Assembly: GCA_023622465.1 (NCBI GenBank)
Contig: JAMNZE010000138.1
Coordinates: forward strand, 1-8,216
DNA: 8,216 nt
From: UBA5500 sp023622465
Lineage (GTDB): Bacteria; Bacillota; UBA994; UBA5500
Direction of reading: 5' to 3'
In this document: positions 1-5,225 of the stretch, piece by piece
Position numbering within the stretch: the stretch's first letter is position 1
Layout: each line of letters starts with the position of its first letter
The notes under the pieces: generated by a model
Databases searched by the model: none
What the model saw: the letters and a program-made list of their open reading frames with translations, nothing else
What the model was told of the DNA's origin: nothing
Position numbers and translations under genes: made by a program

Positions 1-161
1 GCTGCCTTAAGGCCTGCTTAAATAGTAGTTCTATTGAGCCCACTTACCAGTCTTCCTAAGCCAACCAGTAAGAGTGCCGTCGCTGTCCTTGGCGAGCCGA
101 GCTCCTTCCAACAGAGGTTGGGCACAGGCGCTCTAGTATGGCCAACCGCCTGCAAACACGA
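1..161. other. Intergenic region at left edge, no supported gene
   Basis: No convincing coding region is visible. All three plus-strand frames hit stops within the first 60 bases, so at most a few C-terminal codons of a gene ending here could be present. On the minus strand a short stop-bounded frame ends at 31-33, but it lacks a convincing start and ribosome binding site. A 10-base perfect palindrome GCCTTAAGGC lies at 3-12. No tRNA-like fold was recognised. Confidence 0.5.
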
Positions 162-193
162 CGGGCTGTCGCAACTGCTGTTGCGACAGCCCG
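162..193 (-). terminator. Perfect 13-bp hairpin, probable asnS terminator
   Basis: The arms at 162-174 and 181-193 are exact inverse complements (core GGGCTGTCGCAA) around a six-base loop. The hairpin begins 17 bases beyond the asnS stop codon. The sequence following it on the minus strand (TCGTGTTTGC) is only partly T-rich, so the intrinsic terminator is strong in its stem and weak in its U tract. The hairpin is symmetrical and could also work for plus-strand transcription, but no plus-strand gene is seen to its left. Confidence 0.65.
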
Positions 194-210
194 ATGGTAT
201 CTTTGTACAC

Positions 211-1602
211 TTAAAATTCGCAGTTGCCTGGGGTGCGGGGGCAGGGGATGACATCGCGAATGTTGCTGACGCCAGTCATGTACATTAACAGGCGCTCGAA
301 ACCTAATCCGAAGCCTGAATGCTTCACCCCGCCATACTTGCGTAACTCCAGGTACCACCAGTAATCTTCCATATCGAAGCCCATTTCCTCTATGCGCTGC
401 TTAAGCACGTCATAGCGTTCTTCCCTCTGGCTACCGCCTATCAGTTCCCCAACTCCCGGTACTAACAGGTCCATAGCCGCTACCGTGCGTCCATCATCAT
501 TTTGACGCATGTAAAAGGCTTTAATTTCCCGTGGATAGTCGGTGACGAACACCGGCTTCTTAAACACCTTTTCTGCCAAGTAACGTTCATGTTCCGTTTG
601 CAGATCCATGCCCCACTCCACCGGGAACTCGAACTTTTGGTCCGCCTTCTTTAGTAAGTCGATGGCCTCGGTGTAGGTGATATGGCCGAAGTCGGATTCG
701 ATCACATTCTGCAGGCGGTCCAGCAGCCCCTTATCTACGAATTGATTGAAGAAGGCGAACTCCTCCGGCAGCTCCTCCAGGGTGTAGCTGAGAACATACT
801 TGAGCATTTCCTCCGCCACCCGCATGTTATCTTCCAAATCGGCAAAAGCGATCTCCGGCTCCAACATCCAGAATTCGGCCGCATGGCGGGCCGTATTGGA
901 ATTTTCAGCGCGGAAGGTGGGGCCAAAGGTGTAAACATTTCTAAAAGCTAGGGCAAAAATTTCCGCTTCCAGTTGGCCACTAACCGATAATCCCACCTTC
1001 TTGCCAAAGAAGTCCTGGCTGAAATCCACCTGCTTGTCGGCCGTCAGAGGAACGTTCATCAGATCGAGGGTAGTGACCCGGAACATTTCTCCTGCGCCTT
1101 CCGCATCGCTACCGGTAATGATGGGGGAATGTACATAGATGTAGCCTCTTTCCTGGAAAAAGCGATGCAGGGCATAGGCGGCCACCGAGCGCACCCGGAA
1201 AACAGCAGAAAAGAGGTTGGAGCGGGGGCGCAAATGGGCAATTTCCCGTAGATACTCCAGCGAGTGGCGCTTCTTCTGTAGTGGATAATCGGAGTGGGAC
1301 GATGCTTCCACTACTATTTCTTTAGCCTGAATTTCCACCGGCTGTTTAGCCCCCGGGGTAGCCACCAATTTGCCGCGGACAGTAAGGGCCGTGGCAATCG
1401 GCAGTTTGCTGACTTCTTCAAAGTTCCCCATTTCCTGACTAAATACGATCTGCAGGTTTTTGAAAAAGCTACCATCGTTCAACTCTATAAAGCCGATGGC
1501 TTTCGATGCCCGCAGGGTGCGGACCCAGCCCTGAACAGTCACCTCCTGGCCCACCAGAGCGTCGGCTTGGCGATAAATCTGCTTTACCGTAATCAAGCTC
1601 AC
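211..1602 (-). CDS. asnS: Asparaginyl-tRNA synthetase
   Basis: This cytoplasmic class IIb aminoacyl-tRNA synthetase activates asparagine with ATP and loads it onto tRNA-Asn. The 463 residues match the usual length of bacterial AsnRS (about 460-470). An N-terminal OB-fold anticodon-binding domain (roughly residues 18-100, containing VQGWVRTLRASKAIGFIELN) precedes the class II catalytic core. Motif 2 is at about 229-250 (FRAENSNTARHAAEFWMLEP) and motif 3 at about 430-439 (GFGLGFERLL). The C-terminus PRTPGNCEF resembles the family's usual ending PRTPxxxxF, so the protein is complete. The family is closely related to AspRS, but motif 2 with SNTARHAAEFWMLEPE is typical of AsnRS, and the Asn-specific T-box upstream supports the call independently. 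The start is GTG at 1602, with AGGAGG at 1611-1616 and 8-base spacing. It appears to be transcribed alone from the promoter at 1890-1918 and ends at the hairpin 162-193. Confidence 0.97.
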   Translation of the reverse strand: MSLITVKQIYRQADALVGQEVTVQGWVRTLRASKAIGFIELNDGSFFKNLQIVFSQEMGNFEEVSKLPIATALTVRGKLVATPGAKQPVEIQAKEIVVEASSHSDYPLQKKRHSLEYLREIAHLRPRSNLFSAVFRVRSVAAYALHRFFQERGYIYVHSPIITGSDAEGAGEMFRVTTLDLMNVPLTADKQVDFSQDFFGKKVGLSVSGQLEAEIFALAFRNVYTFGPTFRAENSNTARHAAEFWMLEPEIAFADLEDNMRVAEEMLKYVLSYTLEELPEEFAFFNQFVDKGLLDRLQNVIESDFGHITYTEAIDLLKKADQKFEFPVEWGMDLQTEHERYLAEKVFKKPVFVTDYPREIKAFYMRQNDDGRTVAAMDLLVPGVGELIGGSQREERYDVLKQRIEEMGFDMEDYWWYLELRKYGGVKHSGFGLGFERLLMYMTGVSNIRDVIPCPRTPGNCEF

Positions 1603-1630
1603 AATCGATCCCTCCTAATTATTAATGGTA

Positions 1631-1667
1631 TTTAAAAGGCCCTTCATCCACTCTGGGACGAAGGGCC
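1631..1667 (-). terminator. Regulated terminator of the asnS T-box
   Basis: On the minus strand the arms GGCCCTTC (1660-1667) and GAAGGGCC (1638-1645) pair perfectly. They extend through a G-U pair to three more pairs around a short loop, followed by TTTTAAA. The 5' arm overlaps the 3' half of the antiterminator, as needed for mutually exclusive folds. It stands about 30 bases upstream of the asnS GTG start. Confidence 0.9.
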
Positions 1668-1884
1668 AATTCGCGGTGCCACCCAAATTACCTGTAGAGA
1701 ATACAGGTCAGCTTTGCTAGCTATAACGGGCATACCCGTCCGGTACTACTGACGCCTAGCGCTTTCGAGCGGAAGCTCCAGGGTGTTCTTCACTAGAGGC
1801 CGTTGCACTGGGCTCCCACCTTATCCCAGCTCTCTGGGGCCGTACCTATAGCTACTCTCCCTATCATCGCCTATATTATGTTGC
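1631..1884 (-). promoter_or_regulatory. T-box riboswitch leader for tRNA-Asn, upstream of asnS
   Basis: Read on the minus strand, the leader carries the hallmarks of a T-box. Stem I shows an AGUA-type element (GGAGAGTAG, about 1854-1862) and distal-loop motifs AGAGAGCTGGG and GGTGGGAGCC (about 1811-1835). A specifier AAC sits at 1785-1787 within GAAGAACACCCTGGAG, so asparagine is the cognate amino acid. A Stem III hairpin has exact 7-bp arms at 1690-1696 and 1702-1708. The conserved T-box sequence GGGTGGCACCGCGA lies at 1671-1684. By established T-box mechanism, uncharged tRNA-Asn pairs at the specifier with its anticodon and at the T-box with its free CCA end. This stabilises an antiterminator formed by GGGTGG and the downstream CGTCCC (about 1654-1660) and allows readthrough into asnS when asparagine is short. 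The 5' boundary is inferred from the promoter. Confidence 0.95.
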
Positions 1885-1889
1885 TAATG

Positions 1890-1918
1890 ACTATAAACGA
1901 TTAAGGCGCGGCTGTCAA
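1890..1918 (-). promoter_or_regulatory. Sigma-A-type promoter of asnS
   Basis: On the minus strand there is a perfect -35 TTGACA (1913-1918), a 17-base spacer, and TATAGT (1890-1895), which differs from TATAAT at one position. The predicted start of transcription is near 1882-1884, which places the whole T-box leader in the transcript. No second element of similar quality was seen between it and the kinase gene. Confidence 0.85.
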
Positions 1919-1970
1919 CAACCTGGTATTCATTCTCTGGGTACATATCTCCTAAGTCAATTTTTTAAAC

Positions 1971-1986
1971 ATTCCCTGCAGGAAAT
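1971..1986. repeat. Imperfect palindrome in the asnS/kinase intergenic region
   Basis: ATTCCCTGCAGGAAAT has 7 of 8 complementary positions around a perfect CCTGCAGG core. It lies 54 bases before the kinase start codon and upstream of both divergent transcription units. It could be an operator, but no known site is recognised, and a chance palindrome of this size is plausible. Confidence 0.3.
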
Positions 1987-2039
1987 ATTCCCCGGATAGC
2001 TAATTAGGGTATATGGGGTTGCTTGTAGGAGGTGGAGTA

Positions 2040-3968
2040 ATGGTAGGGGTTATATTGGCATTATCTTTGCAAGCACCAGAAGGAGCAAATACGGAAGACC
2101 TGGTTGGAGTACATACAATTGTAACGGATAGCTCGGAAGAGCTATTGGAGCAGGTGCTACAGCTACAGCCAGAAGTGCTGTTGTTGGATGCCTATCATGC
2201 AAAGAATCAAGAACTCTCAACTACATTCCGGAAAGTAACGCCTTGGGGCTATCTAGTGCTCGTCTGTCAACAACCTTCCGATTTGCAGTTTGCCAATGGG
2301 GTGGACGAAGTTTGGCCCATCACCACGCTGGATATGAAGCAGATAAGATTGTTACTACGCTTGGCCCGGCTCAACCGTTATCGTAATGAACATAGGGCCA
2401 AGTGTATTATGGCTAACGAAGTCGGCAGGTGTGATGGTAGCCGCCCTGCCGCCATCGAGGCCTTTTTTATTCGCCGAGCCCGTTTCATTTCCCCTGGGGC
2501 TTGGGCACGGCGTTTCTTCGAGAAGTGGGATTTTCTTCTCCAACATTTGTCTCGAGCTTCTGCCGTTAAAGCAATTTCTCCCTGGCCAGATGCTATTTCA
2601 GCCGAGAAGGGCCAATTTGTGTATGAGAGTCGGTCCACCTTTTCCAGCATTGGTCTGAAGCTGGACCCGCTCTTTGACACGGGGGGCTTATTACTTTCGG
2701 TTAGTTTTGAGGGTGCCTATTTCCCCGTTGCTGTTGTTTGGGGGCAAGAAAAGGCACCGCCGTACTCCCAGCTGGTGGCTGAGGCGGCTGCTGGTAGCCC
2801 AGTTGGCCCTTACAGCATTTTCAGCCTACCTCTTATACAGCAGCTACTAAATGATGTGATTTACCATGTTATCAAGACCCTTACCCAACAGTATGCATTG
2901 GCCCTCTATTCCTTTGGTCAATGTGTATTTTGTCGAGGTACTATTACCGACAAAGCCTTTTACGATGCTATTTCTGCAGCCCTTGACTTAGGCATCGTGT
3001 TGTTAGATGTGGCCCATAATATCGTTTACGCCAACGAGCAAGCTGTGAGGTTGCTGATGGGCGAAACGGTAGTTACCGAAAGTGCGGGGGTTAAGCTGCC
3101 CCTATTAGATAAGATCCTAGACAAACTCCCTGACGCTAAAGAAAAAAGCCCCCGACTTAACATTTCCTTAAGCGCACCGGAGGGGCGGCGCCTGGCTGCT
3201 AATGTGGCTCCCGCCCTAAGCGGTGAAGGGGAAAAGCTGGGGTGCGTGGTCACCATACAGGAGGATGTAAAGACAAGCGAGCCGCAGCTTGAGTCGCGAC
3301 TACGCGATCGGCTAGCCTCCGTTGGCGAATTGGCCGCCGGTATGGCCCATGAAATTCGCAACCCATTAACCTCCATCCGTGGTTTTATGCAGTTACTGCG
3401 GCAAGGTCTAATTAGCAACCAGATGGAAGTCGAAACCCGTTATGTGGATTACGCCTTAGAGGAAATAGATCGGGCTAATCATGTGGTAACCAACTTCTTG
3501 ACCCTGGCTAAACCGAAAGATGAGGCGTGGCAACAGGTTGATATTAACGAGTTGCTGGCCAAAATGCTTCATCTGGTCGAAAATCAGGCCATGCTAAAAG
3601 GAGTATATTTGACTTGGCAGTTTTCTCCCAACTTGGCACTGATCCGCGGCCAGGCCGAAGCTTTAGTGCAGGTGTTTTTGAACATCGTCACGAACGCTTT
3701 GCAAGCCACATCCAAGGGAGGAACTATCCATATTTTAACTCGCCAGCTGGACGATCACGTACTGATCAGTGTGCATGACACTGGCACAGGGATGAGTCCG
3801 GCGGTGCAGAAGCGTATCTTCAATCCTTTCTATAGTACTAAAGAGGGGGGTACCGGATTAGGACTGGCTCTCTGTAAGCAGATAATAGAAGAACACCGGG
3901 GAGATATTCAGGTAACAAGTCAGGTTGGCGTTGGCAGTTGCTTCACTATAAGCTTACCAATCGCATAA
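2040..3968 (+). CDS. Soluble PAS-containing sensor histidine kinase
   Basis: This is a probable ATP-dependent autophosphorylating kinase of a two-component or phosphorelay system. I chose ATG 2040 (642 residues) because TAGGAGGTGG at 2026-2035 sits at proper spacing from it; an in-frame ATG at 2013 lacks such a site. Residues 1-115 look like a degenerate receiver: a PEVLLLD strand ends in D50, but the paired acidic residues near the N-terminus and the conserved K-P are absent. Residues about 140-300 are unassigned. A PAS-like domain follows (about 305-410, with DLGIVLLDVAHNIVYANEQA). The HisKA domain has its phosphoacceptor H437 in GMAHEIRNPLTSIRGF. The ATPase domain has the N box (FLNIVTNALQ, N548 and N552), G1 (DTGTGM, 580-585) and the F/G2 boxes (FNPFYSTKEGGTGLGLAL, 594-611). 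No transmembrane helix is evident, so it should be cytoplasmic. The catalytic half resembles NtrB/AtoS/sporulation-kinase types. There is no cognate regulator next door. Confidence 0.92.
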   Translation: MVGVILALSLQAPEGANTEDLVGVHTIVTDSSEELLEQVLQLQPEVLLLDAYHAKNQELSTTFRKVTPWGYLVLVCQQPSDLQFANGVDEVWPITTLDMKQIRLLLRLARLNRYRNEHRAKCIMANEVGRCDGSRPAAIEAFFIRRARFISPGAWARRFFEKWDFLLQHLSRASAVKAISPWPDAISAEKGQFVYESRSTFSSIGLKLDPLFDTGGLLLSVSFEGAYFPVAVVWGQEKAPPYSQLVAEAAAGSPVGPYSIFSLPLIQQLLNDVIYHVIKTLTQQYALALYSFGQCVFCRGTITDKAFYDAISAALDLGIVLLDVAHNIVYANEQAVRLLMGETVVTESAGVKLPLLDKILDKLPDAKEKSPRLNISLSAPEGRRLAANVAPALSGEGEKLGCVVTIQEDVKTSEPQLESRLRDRLASVGELAAGMAHEIRNPLTSIRGFMQLLRQGLISNQMEVETRYVDYALEEIDRANHVVTNFLTLAKPKDEAWQQVDINELLAKMLHLVENQAMLKGVYLTWQFSPNLALIRGQAEALVQVFLNIVTNALQATSKGGTIHILTRQLDDHVLISVHDTGTGMSPAVQKRIFNPFYSTKEGGTGLGLALCKQIIEEHRGDIQVTSQVGVGSCFTISLPIA

Positions 3969-3982
3969 TAGGCCACCCCTAT

Positions 3983-4006
3983 TACCCTGTGAATATGGGT
4001 ATTTTT
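3983..4006 (+). terminator. Weak candidate terminator after the kinase gene
   Basis: TACCC (3983-3987) pairs with GGGTA (3997-4001) around a nine-base loop, followed directly by TTTTT. The stem is only five base pairs, so termination may be partial. It begins 15 bases after the kinase stop codon. Confidence 0.4.
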
Positions 4007-4059
4007 ATGTCTTAATGGGCAAAATTTACATACAAATTAACTTGGTTCGGAGCAGGAAA

Positions 4060-4088
4060 GTGACAAGCAAAGCAGTAATATCTATTAA
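4060..4088 (+). promoter_or_regulatory. Candidate promoter for the 92-residue protein gene
   Basis: GTGACA (five of six matches to TTGACA), a 17-base spacer and TATTAA (four of six matches to TATAAT) end about 40 bases before the start codon at 4127. It is plausible because a terminator-like hairpin separates this gene from the kinase, but single low-scoring matches like this are common by chance. Confidence 0.35.
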
Positions 4089-4126
4089 GAGAGAAAGCGG
4101 CTTAGTGAAGCTTAACAAAGGAGGCG

Positions 4127-4405
4127 GTGGTTATCAGCGTTCAGGTTACCCCTCAGTACTCCCTAGCCACCTTGCAATCGTTTCAATTTGTGGCCGATGC
4201 GGAGCTCCTTAAGCGGTTTGTCGGCAAGACAATTAGCGATGTGCAGGTTACAGAGGTTGCCTCTCAAGGTATGGATCCGATTGTCCTACGTCTCAAGATC
4301 GACTTTACCGATGGTTCCTTCCTTGAAGTCGATAGAAAAAGCACTCCTTTGAGTGACACAGATCGAAAGATATTTCATTTGGATTTGACCTATCAAGCGA
4401 AATAG
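4127..4405 (+). CDS. Small protein of unknown function (92 residues)
   Basis: I do not recognise a family. The protein is soluble, with no signal peptide, membrane segment or cysteine. The sequence suggests an alpha/beta fold: a strand-like N-terminus (MVISVQVTP), a helix-like stretch (AELLKRFVG), then alternating hydrophobic strands (ISDVQVTEVA, IVLRLKIDFTDGSFLEVDR). The start is GTG 4127. An in-frame stop at 4106-4108 rules out a longer product. AAAGGAGG at 4117-4124 ends only two bases before the GTG, closer than usual, though pairing through its AAAGGA part gives a more normal distance. The gene lies between a weak terminator-like hairpin and a strong one, so it may be monocistronic. That it is a real gene is supported by the strong Shine-Dalgarno motif and the well-placed terminator. 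Confidence 0.72.
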   Translation: MVISVQVTPQYSLATLQSFQFVADAELLKRFVGKTISDVQVTEVASQGMDPIVLRLKIDFTDGSFLEVDRKSTPLSDTDRKIFHLDLTYQAK

Positions 4406-4410
4406 ACGGA

Positions 4411-4439
4411 GAAAGCAGGCAAGCCAGTTGCCTGCTTTC
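4411..4439 (+). terminator. Strong hairpin terminator after the 92-residue protein gene
   Basis: GAAAGCAGGCAA (4411-4422) and TTGCCTGCTTTC (4428-4439) are exact inverse complements around GCCAG. The hairpin starts five bases past the stop codon. The T residues lie partly in the stem and in the following CCACTTTGAG, so the U tract is interrupted. It insulates prsW from upstream transcription. Confidence 0.7.
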
Positions 4440-4443
4440 CACT

Positions 4444-4471
4444 TTGAGCTAAGCACCGCCCATGGTAAGAT
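4444..4471 (+). promoter_or_regulatory. Candidate promoter upstream of prsW
   Basis: TTGAGC (4444-4449) and TAAGAT (4466-4471), each four of six matches to consensus, are separated by 16 bases and lie 27 bases before the prsW start. A promoter is expected here because a strong hairpin immediately precedes it. The match itself is weak, and the -35 element abuts the terminator tail. Confidence 0.3.
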
Positions 4472-4498
4472 ACGTATGTAATGGAAAGGAGGCAACCG

Positions 4499-5182
4499 AT
4501 GCTAGGAGCATTCGTGATGGCTATGGCACCGGTTTGGGCTTTGCTCACCTATTTTTATGTACGTGATCGCTATGATAAGGAACCGCGCGCTCTACTAGTC
4601 CGGCTTTTCCTGCGCGGGTTGTTGGTGACCGTGCTGGCAGCAGCAGCCAGTTTGCTAGGAATCCGTGTTTTTGCTTCCCTTTTGCCCACCGATAGTTGGC
4701 TATATCTATTGGTTGAGAATTTCGTGTTGGTGGCCTTAATAGAAGAGGGGTTAAAATATTTCGTTGTGTGGCACACCGCCTATTCTCACCCGGCTTTCAA
4801 TGAGCCCTATGATGGCATTCTTTACGCCATTACGGCTTCCCTTGGTTTTGCAGCCCTAGAAAATATTTTGTATGTGGCCCAGGGCAGGCTGCAGGTGGCC
4901 GTCATGCGCGGCTTGCTTTCTGTACCGGGACATGCCCTATTTGCTGCCTTTATGGGGTATTACCTGGGTAAGGCTCGCTTTTCTAAACATGAAAAGAAAA
5001 CCCGGTATTATTTAAGGCGAGCTCTCATCATACCGGTTTTATTACACGGCATCTACGATCTGTTGCTATCCACCCGCCATACCGTTCTAGCCATGGGGGT
5101 TGTGCCCCTGTCCATCGGTATGTGGGTGATGGCCCTCAAACAAGTAAAACTAGCCGAGCTGCGCTCACCCTTTCGCCCCTAA
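4499..5182 (+). CDS. prsW: PrsW-family intramembrane metalloprotease
   Basis: This is a polytopic membrane protein of the PrsW (glutamic-type CPBP-like) family. In Bacillus subtilis PrsW makes the first cut in the anti-sigma factor RsiW. The 227 residues fit the family. Signatures seen are YDKEPR (25-30), EEGLK (82-86) within a hydrophobic helix, FAALEN (117-122), PGHALFA (143-149) and HGIYD (183-187). Together these provide the conserved Glu and His residues of the active site. Several hydrophobic segments are visible (about 1-20, 35-62, 68-92, 105-126, 142-157, 173-190, 196-214). The start at 4499 is chosen because AAAGGAGG (4485-4492) stands six bases before it; an in-frame ATG at 4481 lies upstream of that site. 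No sigma/anti-sigma pair is present in the window, so its substrate is unknown and the symbol denotes family, not demonstrated RsiW cleavage. The helicase gene follows after 43 bases. Confidence 0.88.
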   Translation: MLGAFVMAMAPVWALLTYFYVRDRYDKEPRALLVRLFLRGLLVTVLAAAASLLGIRVFASLLPTDSWLYLLVENFVLVALIEEGLKYFVVWHTAYSHPAFNEPYDGILYAITASLGFAALENILYVAQGRLQVAVMRGLLSVPGHALFAAFMGYYLGKARFSKHEKKTRYYLRRALIIPVLLHGIYDLLLSTRHTVLAMGVVPLSIGMWVMALKQVKLAELRSPFRP

Positions 5183-5225
5183 ATAGCGTAAATATTAGTG
5201 ACATGCTTAATAGAGGAGTGTTTAC

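Noticed and set aside
31..130. Minus-strand peptide fragment containing DSDGTLTGWLRKTGKW, vaguely like choline-binding repeats
   Set aside because: The open stretch is about 33 codons, has no good start or ribosome binding site, and shows only one repeat-like unit without the aromatic pattern of such repeats.
34..288. 84-codon plus-strand frame overlapping the end of asnS
   Set aside because: It is antisense to conserved asnS codons, runs through the terminator hairpin and has no ribosome binding site.
2010..2015. TATATG as a -10 element for the kinase gene
   Set aside because: No acceptable -35 sequence lies 16-18 bases upstream, so the match is no better than chance.
2013..2039. Upstream in-frame ATG at 2013 as the kinase start
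   Set aside because: No ribosome binding site precedes it, and the strong TAGGAGGTGG lies inside this stretch at ideal distance from ATG 2040.
4015..4212. 65-codon plus-strand frame starting at ATG 4015
   Set aside because: There is no ribosome binding site, its second half overlaps the better-supported gene at 4127 in another frame, and the composition is not protein-like.
4481..4498. Upstream in-frame ATG at 4481 as the prsW start
   Set aside because: The AAAGGAGG ribosome binding site at 4485-4492 would fall inside the coding region, and the six added residues (MERRQP) are simply its translation.
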